From positions 129,881 through 193,880 of the forward strand of contig KL647300.1 of NCBI GenBank assembly GCA_000727475.1: a DNA stretch of 64,000 nt, given 5' to 3'. Every line of letters starts with the position of its first letter. The first letter of the stretch is position 1. Positions 12,501-22,705 of the stretch are shown in pieces. The position numbers and the translations under genes are program-made. This DNA is from Sarcocystis neurona (taxonomy: Eukaryota; Apicomplexa; Conoidasida; Eucoccidiorida; Sarcocystidae). The notes beneath the pieces were generated by a model. It had not been told where the DNA came from. It did no database searches and saw only the letters and a list, made by a program, of their open reading frames with translations.

Positions 12501-14567
12501 CACACAAAGGGAGGAAGAGAAAACGAATGAAGACAACGTGAGAATGCACACATACAAATATATATATATTGGATATTGTTGTAGGAGTACAACAATATAG
12601 ACAGGAATGGGAGGATACAAGTGGAAGAACAACTCGTGTGAAGAGAGACGAAAGTTAACATGCTTTCCAAAAGGACAAGCACAGAGAACAGCGTTTTTAT
12701 AACATCCGCAAACGTCAACCCCGCAGTAACTCTATTCAGACATACACACATACATATATCCACGTACACATATATCTAATACATATACATGAAAACAAAT
12801 GCTTACGTATATATGCATATAATTACTGTTATGCTGTTATACACATATACATATGCATATACGCATATGTGAGATTATGTGCGTGCCTATATATATATAC
12901 ATACGTGTACTTTTGTTGTACACATATACGTATACACGCATACATATATATGTAATATGTATACATATATATATATATAATATTATATATATTATAATAT
13001 ATATAGATATGTAAAGACGTATGTATACGGGTATAGATAGAAGCAGAGATATGTACAAACATATGAAGAGACGACAAGACGCAGAATGCGGCGAGTTCTA
13101 AAAAATTAAGGCGACCGATGTGTTCCTGTTGAATTTGCTGCTGATGACCTTTCCAGTTGCTGCAGCTGCTACTGCTACTACTGCTGCGACTGGTGCTGCA
13201 GCTGTTGCAGTGGCTGCTACTTTCCTTTCATTCCGTCGCCATTCCCCGTGCAGCTGCTGCTGTTGCAGCCCACGTGCTGCTGGATCTGTTGTTGCTGCTG
13301 CTGCTCCTTCTCCTGCTGTCCTTTTCGCGTAGTTGCTGCAGCGCATTTTCTCTCTATCTCTTCTTACCGCGCAGCCTCGCAGGTAAGAGGAGCGGCACGA
13401 GCTGCTGCTACTACCGGGCAGGAACACGCAACGTAGTCCTTCTCCGTCGCTGAAAATGAAGAAGTCGGCAGCAGTATCCACGGCCCGCTGTGGGAATGAA
13501 GAAGAAGCAGCACGAAGTCCACAGCCCCACACACGCAGCCGCTCTTCATGATCTTCTTCTTCTTGCTGCTGCTGCTCCTCCTCCTTCTTCTCCTCTACAT
13601 CTTCCTCCTGCTGTAGCTGCTGGTCCGACTCCTGCTGCTGCTGCGACGCTTTGTCCTCCTGCTCCTGCGGCTGTTGCTTCACCTGTTCCTCCTGCTGCTG
13701 CTGCTGTATCCACGGCTCGCCCTCTCTGCCTCCCTCAGACATAAAAGTTGTTTCTTTCCACCTCTGCAGCGGCCGGTGGAGTACCACTTTCTTCTTCCTG
13801 CTGCTGCTGCTGCACCTGCTGCTGCTTTCGCTGCGTTCGCCGCTGCTGTTTCTGCTGCTGCTTTTGCCGTTGCTGCTCTCCACGTGTGAAGCAGGGACAA
13901 TTTCCTGCAACGCAGCAACAGCCGAGGCAGAGTATTCGAAAGGGACGTGTGAAGTCGGGAACGCATCTGCTGTTGCTGCTGCAGCTCCATCTTTCTCCAC
14001 GGAGCGCAACACCCACACCTCGCGCAACGACCTTCCTGTTTCCTCACCATTACTCTGCGCTGCGGCTCCTGCAGTCTTCCCCACCCCCCCCTCGCTTCTG
14101 CTGCTGCTGTGTAGTGGATCAACAACCGCAGCAGCCAGCGCTTCTCCGCAGGGCAGCACGTCGTCTCGTAGAATGTTTTCTCCCAGGTTGTTCTGCTGTT
14201 CCGTTCCCCCCCTCGTCCTTCTGCTGCCGCTTCCGTCTCTTTCGTCCCGCTGATGTGCTCTCTGCAGCTTCTCGTCCTCCTCCCCCTCCCCACGCTGCTG
14301 CTGCTGTGGCTGCTGCTGCTGCGGCTGCACGTGCGATGGCCGCTGTCTGAAGCGAAGCAGCGGAAAACCTCGTTCACCCACAAAGGCGACAGCTGCTGGG
14401 AACGCAGCACCAGCTGGAGGAGCAGCACCGGCAAAATTGTCCACCGCTGAAGACGGAGAAGGAGGAAACTGCGACGCTGCAGTATCAGTAGAAGGAATGC
14501 AGCGAGGCCCCTCCAGGCGAGCCGGCAGCAACTGGTGCTGCGGCGTCAGGGCCCCGTCGCTCTCCAT
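1..14567 (-). CDS. Giant multi-exon gene: propeller-like N-terminus, Gln/Ala-rich linker, C-terminal coiled coil (3' end outside window)
   Basis: I assemble one minus-strand gene from exons 14567-13368, 12132-12058, 11977-11129, 9504-9250, 8407-2918, 1275-1168 and 564-1. Every exon is a whole number of codons and every junction is phase 0 with GT..AG ends, which is why I join them. About 2,850 residues are visible and the frame is still open at position 1. The first 800 or so residues have beta-propeller-like strand motifs such as FLLVVDSNNLVGVYKLPQ and SSFLTVEPSRVVLWSLP. The middle is dominated by Gln, Glu and Ala runs, and the end is helical. A WD40 region, a long low-complexity linker and a helical C-terminus is the architecture of the decapping scaffold EDC4/Ge-1, but I see no diagnostic motif, so this is only a suggestion. 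It could also be two adjacent genes, with the split most likely in the 2917-1276 or 13367-12133 intron. Confidence 0.55.
565..1167 (-). repeat. CTG/CTT-rich trinucleotide tract inside an intron
   Basis: On the gene's strand this 603-nt interval is a pyrimidine-rich CTG/CTT/CCT tract (CAG/GAG on the plus strand) between the exon donor at 1167 and the acceptor at 565. All three minus frames would give poly-Leu, poly-Cys or poly-Ala. The plus strand gives Gln/Glu-rich frames, so a plus-strand gene cannot be excluded, but the flanking minus exons argue for an intron. Confidence 0.45.
1168..1275 (-). CDS. Exon (36 codons) of the giant gene, helical
   Basis: The acceptor TTGTGTTCTCAG and a GTAGGA donor bound exactly 36 codons in phase 0. 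The sequence starts EEEGGSDFEKKFAQYLKKKL and continues PALLHCALQSVLQKPM, an amphipathic helix with no homopolymer. It joins in phase to the coiled-coil exon at 564. Whether it directly follows the 5.5-kb exon, or whether a further exon lies in the 2917-1276 interval, cannot be decided by eye. Confidence 0.5.
1640..1800. repeat. TA/CA microsatellite
   Basis: Imperfect alternating TATATA/TACATA/TGTGTA sequence in the intron between the 2918 and 1275 exons. It is followed at about 1830-1925 by a CT-rich stretch. The rest of 1276-2791 shows CAG-rich patches around 2125-2280 with no exon I can defend. Confidence 0.7.
2792..2903. repeat. 16-bp minisatellite, seven units, with 48-bp higher-order period
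   Basis: Seven consecutive copies of GAGACACGCGCATGCA. Copies 3 and 6 carry GTGT where the others carry GCAT, giving a 48-bp super-repeat (two GCAT units plus one GTGT unit). It starts 14 nt into the intron that follows the 5.5-kb exon. Confidence 0.9.
2918..8407 (-). CDS. Exon 5 of the giant gene: 1,830-codon Gln/Ala-rich exon
   Basis: One uninterrupted 5,490-nt open exon (acceptor TTTCTTTGAACAG, donor GTCAGT at 2917, phase 0 at both ends). Between about 3750 and 5460 it is an almost pure Gln/Glu sequence on CAG codons. Elsewhere there are Ala and Ser runs. Ordinary protein survives as islands: VLVRISEDGRHVLLAVTTNK around 6710, SLSFCLLQFNKEGVLQHLSQ around 6510, GLVLQYFSIAEAAKR around 6010, and EEDFVMLWSGMAVTESAGVR around 3740. 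These islands look like separated propeller strands, so the homopolymers appear to have been inserted into loops of a folded domain. The opposite strand shows long Leu/Cys ORFs that are only mirror images of the CAG tracts. Confidence 0.6.
8800..9120. repeat. TA/CA-rich microsatellite in an intron
   Basis: Long run of TACATA/TATACA/CATATA words in the 842-nt intron between the 9250 and 8407 exon ends. No exon is visible in it. Confidence 0.7.
9250..9504 (-). CDS. Exon 4 of the giant gene (85 codons)
   Basis: Acceptor GCTGCTGTCGCAG, donor GTAAGC, and exactly 85 codons in phase 0. The exon starts ADESVLRCCGCVLPLHEALF, carries two identical Gln-rich repeats of about 7 codons (QQQQQRLT twice, on CAG codons), and ends with a Cys-rich hydrophobic stretch, HAVTCCSFPALIFVALKNCV followed by LTCWLPY. 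The strand-turn-strand pattern fits a propeller blade interrupted by a Gln insertion. The following 842-nt intron contains a long TA/CA microsatellite. Confidence 0.5.
10189..10510. repeat. Tandem repeat, four diverged copies of 74-91 bp
   Basis: Copies start near 10189, 10263, 10337 and 10428. Each has the order AGACAGAGGGAGATAGATAT, then ACGCGTGCCCGGCTTCCC, then CTTTCTCCGTCCTTCAGTC, then CACACATATA. The first copy is the most diverged, and length differences lie in the (AG)n and (TA)n parts. It lies in the 1.6-kb intron 11128-9505; the rest of that intron is purine-rich with no exon I can support. Confidence 0.8.
11129..11977 (-). CDS. Exon 3 of the giant gene (283 codons, propeller-like)
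   Basis: The acceptor CTTCTTGGCAG opens a frame that stays open to the GTGAGG donor at 11128, exactly 283 codons, phase 0 to phase 0. Outside the Ala/Gly/Pro tracts the residues read like propeller strands: FLLVVDSNNLVGVYKLPQ near codon 55, GQPFLLLQLPSAPASSA, FLTVEPSRVVLWSLPLL, and GQLCFAFRWRSVLRKLDYY at the end. The last segment also resembles the LC-A-[VF]-[RK]-[RK] strand of citron-homology (CNH) domains such as those of Vps39, which is the main alternative to a WD40 scaffold. The Ala tract in the middle is coded by GCT/GCA and sits opposite plus-strand CTG and CAG. Confidence 0.5.
12058..12132 (-). CDS. Exon 2 of the giant gene (25 codons)
   Basis: A short exon with a good acceptor (GTGCTGTTGCAG) opening on DVMNAAKVVECVGENTLKER, a helix-like sequence with no repeats. 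I place the donor at GTATCG (12057), which keeps phase 0 and leads to an 80-nt intron. A competing donor GTGAGA at 12095 looks better on sequence alone but gives phase 1, and in that frame the next exon runs into a stop. Alternative splicing here is therefore possible. Confidence 0.35.
12770..13060. repeat. AT-rich microsatellite island
   Basis: TATATA/TACATA/TATGTA words, including a nearly pure AT stretch around 12955-13010, inside the intron 13367-12133. The remaining part of that intron (12133-12770) is ordinary AT-leaning sequence without a supported exon. Confidence 0.7.
13368..14567 (-). CDS. Exon 1 of the giant gene (400 codons)
   Basis: The exon begins at an ATG (14567) with an in-frame stop just upstream, so I take this as the start. 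It ends at a strong GTAAGA donor (13367) in phase 0; a second possible donor, GTAGTA at 13414, would give phase 1 and does not fit the next exon. The product has short Gln and Ser runs between ordinary stretches, for example ENILRDDVLPCGEALAAAVV, SLREVWVLRSVEK and ADFFIFSDGEGLRCVFLP near the end. The last reads like a propeller strand. CAG on the minus strand gives Gln, while the plus-strand CAG in the same region gives Ala or Cys codons on the minus strand. No signal peptide is visible, so a cytosolic or nuclear protein is inferred. Confidence 0.5.
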
Positions 14568-14634
14568 GAGTCAGAACAGTAGTATTTTTTTGCTGCTCCT
14601 GCTGGTGCTGCTTCTGCTTCTGTGCGCTGCTCTG

Positions 14635-15000
14635 TTACAGCTGCCGCGGAGCCCCACCCTGATATCTTTGCACAAGTCTACTTAATCTTTTGATGTTCTG
14701 CTGCTGCGCTGCCAACGTCGTGCTGCCGCAACTCCTGCACCAGGCTGTGCTACATGTCGGCGTCTTGCGGCTCTTGCTGTTGCTGCTGCTGCCCCGTTGC
14801 GTCTGCTGTTGCCTCTGCGGGGAATGCTGCGTCTGGAGGACTTGCACGCGGATGTCTGTAAAACCCTCTGGGCGGCAAAAGCAGCAGCAGCAGCTTCCTG
14901 GTTGGGCAGGAATAGCCACAGCAGCACTACCCTTACCAGGGTTCGGGAACAGCATCGGCAGCAGCAGCAGGAACAGCTCCAGGAGCAAGTGGCGCTTCAC
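14635..15000 (-). other. Possible small coding exon upstream of the giant gene
   Basis: An open frame of 121 codons preceded by a plausible acceptor (CACGTGCGCCAG). It begins with a hydrophobic segment (LLLELFLLLLPMLFPNP), then a Cys cluster, then Gln/Ser/Arg-rich sequence ending at a TAA. There is no ATG at its start. It could be the last exon of another minus-strand gene or a chance frame in CAG-rich DNA, since the plus strand is also open. Confidence 0.25.
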
Positions 15001-16458
15001 TGGCGCACGTGTCGGGGAAGGCGCGCATTCTCTGCGTTTTTTTCTAGAAGTGGCTTTTGTAGAGGAATGAGTCGAGTCGGCAACTGACCAGAAAGTATAA
15101 CTGTCGACGTCGCTGGTGGCCGAGAAAACGACTTCCCACTACACTCAGCGTTACGAGCATCGACTAGTGGACTGAACAGCCTGCCCCGAAGATGAATCAG
15201 TGTGACAGTTTTCTTTGAGTGTCATATCCTCTTCAGTACGAGAACGGCCTTCACTACAGAAGAGCCATATATACCCCAAGACGTGCAAATGTCGCAGTGG
15301 GGCAAGGACGTTCCCCTGGGAATGTCAAAACGCTAGTAAACTACAAGATGCGTGTACTACTCACTTTTTCATCTGTGGATAACCTACAAAGCACAGCAGG
15401 AGTGGATATGGGAAATGAGAACTGCTGCAGCTGAGTTCCCAAGAAAAGATGGTGGACGCCAATTTTAAACGAGAGACACTGCCGTCACAGTCATGTCGCC
15501 TGTCTACGCAGTACCAGAAACACACTCTAGTAAGTGTGAGTACTCATCCTGCAGACAAGACTACGACATGTTCAGCGAAGAGAGAAACAATATCCGAGTG
15601 CTTCACCTTGGTGTACGGTAAATTTTTCTGTATTTTAAGCGAGGCTTTGACACAGGAAAGTGAAAGCACGACGTCACTTTCACGGGGTCGACACACGCGA
15701 CCACTTCCACGCACGAAGATCAGGGAAAAAGCGCGCCGCGTCCAGAATAAGGACGAGGAAAGGAAAGAAACACGACTGGGATCGAGCGGGCGAAACATGC
15801 GACCGGCAAAAGTCATTAAGGGACAAAAAAATTTCCGACAACTTGCCAAAAAGCGTCTGCAGTCCACCGCAGCCACCAGTCCTCACGACGCATGAAAGAG
15901 CAAGCGCAGTGACTTCCCACGCAGTAGACACCTCTAGACGGGGTGTACATAAAGGGAACCGCGCGGTGTTGTGTAGACACCTCCGACGCACGTCTTTGTT
16001 CGGCAGTCTGCAGAGGTCATACGGGTGGACTGCTTAAAAAAATCACTACTACGCACACATGCACCCGAATAGTTCAGATGCAGGCGTGCTGCATACAGTA
16101 CACATCACCAGAAGTAAAGATTGTCTACCACGGAGTAGGTACATTGAGTAGAGCGCGGGTGAATAAGCCGTCGCAGAAGGCGGGTGGTAAACTGGAAAAG
16201 AGCAATTTAACGCCGCCGAAAACGGTGTTTTCCTGACCAGTTCTCGGGACGTCATCCTCCTCGCAGGCGCCAGCACATCAGTCAGACGCCGTGCGGCGTA
16301 CATCCGCTTGACGCATGGGGTGTACGGACACCGCTCATCAGTATTTACATCGGAGGTCGAACAAGCTCGGAGCGCAAAATGAGTGTGTACGTGTACCTGG
16401 GCTGGTTTTCCACACACGCTACGCGGTAAGCATTCACTGTAAAAGGAGATAAACACAG
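15001..16458. other. Start of the repeat-free block; no confirmed gene
   Basis: CAG tracts stop abruptly at about 15,000. Overlapping open frames exist in several registers, including an ATG frame at 15449-15895 with a basic C-terminal half. A short Cys-containing frame ending at 16138 (CCIQYTSPEVKIVYHGVG, donor GTACAT) may be the upstream exon of the gene at 16459. None has good splice signals on both sides. Confidence 0.3.
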
Positions 16459-17297
16459 GAGAAGACGGAAACAACACCAACTACGGCTCTATTTCGATGA
16501 CGGTAAACGCGACGTGCAGCATACAGCCATCGGGTGCGTCCTCCGCAAAACCAACGCGGTGTACGTTCACTGGGAATGCGGTGTTCGGAAGAGCCAATGT
16601 GGTGGTCCAGGGACAAGTACCGCGAAAAACGAGTCATATTGTGCCCAGGAAAGCAAACTTTCCCACGCCAAATGCGGGGGACGCTGCAGGAACAGTTAAT
16701 TTTCTGCCGCAAGGCCAAGAGAGAAGTGGTGGCACGGTGCAGAACCAAGATTTTCACTTCCCCAAGTGCGCAACTGTCCGGGCATACTGGAGTCCTAGGA
16801 TACCTGGTATGTAACAGAAAACAAAGCAAGGCGACGAACAAGCAACGGACCCCGCACACGCAGTCGTACATCAACTCTATGTGAAAGACGCACGTCCGTT
16901 CGACAGGACGGAACCACCACTCTCAGAACAAAAAGACTCTGTCGCTTTTTAACAGAGGGGAAAAGAGCACAGAATTTCTTTCGAGGCTGACTTACATCGC
17001 GCTTGGACATTGACGGGTGGGAGGCACTGGCACTTATACGGCGACGAACAAAGACAAAAGTTCCACACACTTTCTGTGGCGGATAATATGTGCGCTCAAT
17101 GTTGTGACGTTTCAGGTGTACAGGTCAACCTGGTGAGACGACAGCTGGAAGAAAGGAGGTTGCTCACCCCCTTCGGTAGCAAACGGAAAGGGAAAGCGAT
17201 GGCGGATGCGGCCGCGACAGCAGGCTACATCCACAGTGCCTCTACCCTACGCGAAACAACGCCACGTGTGACGCGGGTACGAGGATGGGACGAATGA
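16459..17297 (+). CDS. Unrecognised two-exon (or longer) gene, phase-1 intron; 5' end not found
   Basis: Exon 16459-16806 (348 nt) follows an ACAG acceptor and ends at a consensus GTATGT donor in phase 1. Exon 17116-17297 follows GACGTTTCAG, continues in phase 1 and stops at TGA. The first exon reads NNTNYGSISMTVNATCSIQP, then CTFTGNAVFGRANVVVQGQV, with three Cys in about 115 residues and possible N-glycosylation sites (NNTN, NATC), suggesting an extracellular segment. The second is basic and helical (VNLVRRQLEERRLLTPFGSK). The signal exon should lie upstream of 16459 but was not identified. The first acceptor lacks a polypyrimidine tract, so its start is the weak point. It does not resemble the TA4/SAG family; function unknown. 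Confidence 0.4.
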
Positions 17298-20200
17298 AAG
17301 AAGCATGCAGGCGAAATCCAAAATATCCCTTTCTTTTGACTTTTTAGTGAGAGTCGACGGAAAAGAATACCGCATTCTGCAAGATCTTCGTGTTTCTTTC
17401 CACACACGCGACGCGGACACGGAAGAGAAAGGCGAATGAAAAACGGGCGAAGGTGCGTACGTCTCGTGTGCTTGAGAAGGGCCAGAGCACGAATCAGTCG
17501 CAGTCTCTGCAGAGCGGAACCTTGAGTAAGAACCGCCGACCTACTGTGTTGTTCTCCCTACTCAAACAACGGCGTAAAACTAGTGGTGACACAAAAAAAC
17601 CCTGTCTGAGCAAAAGGGAGCGGGGAACGAGAATACAGAGTACTTCAGCCGCACGTGACAGCATTGACGGCTCTTCTGTGGTAGGGTGAAACCAGCGGGA
17701 GAGAGGCAGCAGTTGCAGCTGGAGTCAAGCAATGGCTGCATGCAAGGCGAGAGAAGGATGGCCATGAAACAGCAACGGAATCACGGAACACCAGAAAGGA
17801 AGACAGACAGACAGTCAGTTCATTTCCACCTTTTTGCGGTACACATGCTGTCTGAAGATCTCTTTCAGCTGCTAAAACGTAAAAAGAGCATCCTGAGCGA
17901 GAGGCAGCAAGCCGCAGCTTCACAAGGAACCCAGCAAGACTGAAAGAGGCCGCACCAGCAGACGGGCATGAGCAGCTCCAGCGGCGTGCAAGAGGGCCAC
18001 CAGCAGGGACTCTGAAGCAACCACGAGCTGCCGCAACAGCAGCAACGCAGCGACAGACAAGAGGGAACAGCAGCAAAATGCCAGTAGCAGCGGCGGGCAC
18101 AGTAAAGTAGCAACTGCAGCACCAGCTGTTGCAGAACAACTCCTGGTAGTAGAGACACTGGTTTCGAGGGGCTCGCAGTCAGCAACCGTGAGTGCGTACC
18201 AGTGAATGCGTACTAATAGAGCTCCCCATATTGTAGAGTCGTACTTACACATGTTTGTAGACTAACTACACATCCATATATAGTACCCACCTGCCTGTGT
18301 CCACACTCATAGAGACTCTCCACCTATCTATGTGCGTGGACGGGCATCATCAACGCAGATTTCCCTTTCCTACGTAAGCAACGGAAAAAAACGTGCATCG
18401 ATGTCAGCCATGGTGGACAAATATCTTAATAGCACGTACGGGTGTCCGCGGATATGAAAAGTAGAGAGTTTTCCGTGTGCGATGCACATTTTATAGGGTG
18501 TATGTATGCATGTACATACATAAAGAAGGTCTTACACATGCATCCATACATCCATACATCCATACGTACACTCATGCTCTTACATATTTACACATACGTG
18601 TGTTCGCAGTCTGTCTGCAAAATCGTTTCCTGACTTCGTCTGTGTAAATCTGTACACATACACGTGTACTGAATGTCTATAATCCAACCTCGTCCGCAGT
18701 AATGGCTGGTGTGATCTTGACGGATACAGCAGACAAACATCTGTTTTTATTTCCCCGCCAGTCCGTATAGGGCGGCTTCGACAGCCGTATCTCTATTTCG
18801 TCGTGGTGATGTTGCCGTCAATGTTGGTGGTGACAATCGCGTCCGCACCCGGGATTGTACGCATGTGATCGGACTTCTTTGGTGTAATATCCTGTAGGAT
18901 GTGCTACTCGAATTGTCCCTTAGCGTCTCAGGTAAAGCGTAGTATCACACCGACGTGTTTACAGCCTCAAATTTTTCGCAGCTAAATTCGACTTCGTTTT
19001 TTAAGACGTGCCAAGTGCCTGACTTCCTGGGGTCAAATGGTGTCACAAAAAAGACATCCTGTCCGATGCGGTCGTGGCAAATTCGCGAACGTCGGACACC
19101 ATGTGGGCCAAGTACATCGTCGCTTGCTTCCATTTAGAAGATAACTTGATTAACGCGATTGTGACAGTCGTCCTCCATCGTGTACAACTACACGGAAGTA
19201 TACCTGTGCCTGCTTTGTGTGTTTACCCCTGTAAGGATAACGTTGTTTCCATGGGTGTTTCAAGTGTTTGTCCATTTCGCTAGGGAAAGTCAAGTGGTGG
19301 AAGTCTTTCTCGGGTGTCCAAAGATACCTAAATCTACTGCACGTTGGCGCCTGAACGGCGGGAGTACGATCTTGGTGAACTATCTTCCAGCATCATCGCG
19401 CGAGGAAACAGGCCGTTAACCACGTTCGAAGACTGACACGTGGGGGAAGTTGGGCACCCTTGAAGGTGCTTTTCACGTGCACCATAGTGAGAGAGGATCC
19501 AGCGTCCTTGGCGCGACATAGACGGAACTACCTACACCTGCTGCATGCGTCATCCACTGCGCTAATATGCGCTCCAGACAGCATTAGTGAATTTAAATGG
19601 AACAGTGTCTGCTGCTACTCAATTCGGGCTCGAACTCTCAAGGAGACAGTTTCTAGTGAAGAATGTTTTCCACCTACGGCCTATGGAGATACACAGCTAA
19701 ACTGGTTTCACGCACTAGCGGAGGCGGACACGTCAACTGACGGTAGTACTTCAGTCTGGAAATCCGAACTACCGGCAAATAATGCTTCACTTGTAGCATC
19801 GCCTGCACAGGATGACGGCGGAGGAGTCTCCGCAGTCTGGTTCGAACAGCAGGGGCTCTTTTCAATGCAGAAACGTTTGTGGTCAGCTCCGGGAGAGCAG
19901 TACGGTTTGGCACAAGAGCTCCAAGCTGGAGGCGTGACTGGATTTCCGCACACACGATTCCTGTATCAGCATCAACAATTGTACTAGTGCCAGCAGCCGC
20001 GCCAGCTGTACGAACCGGGCATATACACTTCCAGCAGCGGCTGCTACAGCCTCGTCCAAGGCATCGGCAACAGCAGCAGTACAAAAACGGCAGAAGCAAC
20101 ACCAGTAATTACCACTTAAGCAACAGGACGCGCGCAGCTGTGTAATCGACGGCTGCCTCCTGCGTTGTCAATAGGACGCGTCGCTACATGTTTCGTGTAC

Positions 20201-20522
20201 AGCAGCACTTTACAATGTACGTAAATGCGTTGCTCGAATAACATTTATAATTTTCGAGAGGGCCCATTACCCATTCGTAGCAAGCTGACGTTTTCTCTAG
20301 GTACGCGGGGGCGTTATTTTGTAAAGTATTAGCTCTCACCAGCGCCCTCCGCCTGACTGAACATCACACACGGAGAAGTTTGGGGTTACCTTTACGAAAC
20401 ACCAGCTGCTCACTTCACCCGCAGGGACTGCGCTTCCTCTGGGATACACGCAGAAACATTTTTCTGGGAAACTGGATAAGTTAATCCGTCCTGTGAGGGA
20501 TTTACATGCTACTAAGAAAGAA
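17298..20522. other. No confirmed gene; several ambiguous open frames
   Basis: Frames at 17390-17689 and 17686-17943 (both plus, basic, Gln-rich) and opposing minus frames over 17645-18252 (Ala/Leu/Cys-rich, with a mild CAG patch at 18020-18140) overlap, and neither strand wins. From 18250 to 19400 I see nothing beyond CATACATC words near 18540. At 19640-19985 a plus frame has coding-like composition (AYGDTQLNWFHALAEADTST), but the minus strand is also open (to 20102), so it is not called. Confidence 0.3.
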
Positions 20523-20690
20523 AAGGCGTGTACTTCGACCCCCGCCGCACAGACACAACGTACAATTATGCGACTATGTACACAAATACGGATCGTACTC
20601 TCACTTGCTATCAAGGAGAAGGCGTCTACTTGGACCCACGCCGCAGAGACAAAACGTTCAATTATGCGATTATGTACACAAATACGCATG
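20523..20690. repeat. 96-bp-period tandem duplication, open in several frames
   Basis: About 72 bp starting at 20523 are repeated with roughly 85-90 percent identity at 20619. Both copies stay open in all three plus frames and in one minus frame of 126 codons. One plus frame reads GVYFDPRRTDTTYNYATMYT in copy 1 and GVYLDPRRRDKTFNYAIMYT in copy 2. Another (20506-20847) continues past the repeat for 50 codons. The period is a multiple of three, so a duplicated coding module of 32 residues is possible, but the coding frame is undecided. Confidence 0.7.
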
Positions 20691-22705
20691 GAGGGGTCCA
20701 CTTGTGGGAGCACAGCTAATCAGGAAGCGTGCACAGGACGACAGCGAGTCATACGTGAAGTGTAACGGTGTCAAGGTGTCTCCGCTTGGTACGAAAATTG
20801 TGAAACGTTCAAAGACAAAGAAGATATATACGCGCAGCGCCCATTAATACGGAATGTGGGCCACAAATACGCGGTTAGAGTGTCTACATGGACAGCACTC
20901 AATTTTTGAACGCCGTCTACGCAGTTCGCCTTCTGATCCAGCATCAACGTGTCAACGGCCAACTCGGCGACGCAGAGCATCCTTTCCAGAAAATTCTTGG
21001 AAAAGTCCGAGTTCGTGTGTAGGAATCGCAGAGAATTTACTAAACTCCCCTCCCACACCGGCTGGCCCGTGCACGTGGCTCAGAGCGTGATCTAACACGT
21101 TTCCCTAAATTTAAAAAATATTCCAAACTGCGCAGCACGCTGTAAGAGACGAACGGAATGCTTCTCTGCACTTGGGTTACATTTGCCAGACACGTGGCTG
21201 TCAACGTGTCTGTGCGGAGCCGGGTGCTGTACTACTTGCGCTGCAGTAGTTTTGCAATAGCCCGTGGGCACGTTCAACACCATGGAGTGGGGTTGCCTAA
21301 TTCTTGTAAGCTTAAACTCACCCCGCGAAATGTTCTTCTGTGTCTTTTTCCAAAACTACGGAACCTAAATGGATACGATATGTGTCTTCCGCAATTTTAA
21401 CGCGCTCAGCTTCGAATCTGCCCTTCGCTGTAAAGATCTTCGTACAGTTTCCGTGACAGAAAAACAATTACCAGAAACCTGATCCTCCAAGAATATTGAT
21501 CCAAAACCCTTGTGTACGACAAAGGCGTCCCCTCTCGTGCGCTCCTAAGGTAAATCGTGGTGCGAGAAATGAAGGTGGAATTAATAACATGTACACCTTT
21601 GCCCTAGTAGCTACCTTAAGGGATATGAGTAACGTGTAGGCCTCTTTCCCACTAGCTTCGTTGAGACACAATACTTGAAATCCCTTTGTTGCAGCGAACT
21701 GGCCTTTAGTGAATAGAATCAACAACAATGTCCTAGATGCTGTGGGACTGCTAAATTTGTGGAAGTTCGCATCGTGGCGTTGGTGGCTTAGTGTCACCAG
21801 ACGCCTTCCCCAGGGATGCTCACGTTAGTTCTGCAGCACACACTTCAGCGTGCAAGAAAGCACAAGCATTCATTTATTTACTCTACTTCCCTCACGCACA
21901 ATTAGTGTCTATATCGCCTTCTATGTAGTGATCATCCTGCTAGACGGAACATTCCAGGGTCACCTTTTACGCAAGTGAGCACGCGACTGGAAATACCACC
22001 TGTATGGCTGTAATTTTTAATCTGTGGAAACTTGTAAGTCTTTAGTGCAAAGTGGTGGCAAAGTCCATTCACGGGTCGCACTGCGCACTCACCTTCTCAG
22101 GCAGACAGTCTTTGTTCATTGCATCGATCAAGTTTATAAGCAAGTAGGCCCTCTCTACTATTGTCCTTGCCCTCCTGACACGGACCGGCGAATAAATCTC
22201 TCGCTTCACAACGATACAGTTAACATTTTGCAACCAATGTCTGCTTCTTTCCGTTGTCACACTTGTGAGGAACAACACCACCTTTTTCAGTGTACACCAA
22301 GTACGCGATGTTCTGCATGTCTAGGCGCCTCCGCACTCGAAGTCAGCTTCTTTGCTCTGGCACGCCGATGGAGTGCTATGGACGTCAGCAGAACACCATA
22401 TGTTGTCACCCGCTCTTCTCAGCACCGTGGAAATGAAAACTCTACTCTACCCATCTGTCCCCGGTGACACACCTCTCGTTTGAGTGTTCTAATGGAATGA
22501 ATGCGTCAGGCTTACGTTATACATCTCCATCTTCGGTTTCTACACATAGGTGCTCTCGTCTACGTTCTACTTGCACACGCAATATGTTTCCTTCATCTTG
22601 TACTTACCATACACCCGTCCTCACCTGCGTCTTCAACCTCCAGCAACGCTGCGATTTCGTGTGAAGGCTGCAGCCTGGGCATCAAAATTGTACAAGCGCA
22701 GCACG
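20691..22705. other. No confirmed gene
   Basis: Ordinary repeat-free sequence with short chance frames on both strands. The in-frame sequence upstream of 22706 is open back to about 22550, so the next gene could start earlier than I place it. Confidence 0.3.

Noticed and set aside
15449..15895. ATG-initiated ORF of 148 codons in the repeat-free block
   Set aside because: Both other plus frames and a minus frame are also open over much of it, no splice or composition evidence supports it, and frames of this length are expected by chance.
19460..20102. Plus ORF of 175 codons and opposing minus ORF of 142 codons
   Set aside because: Both strands have partly coding-like composition and neither has convincing boundaries, so no gene is called.
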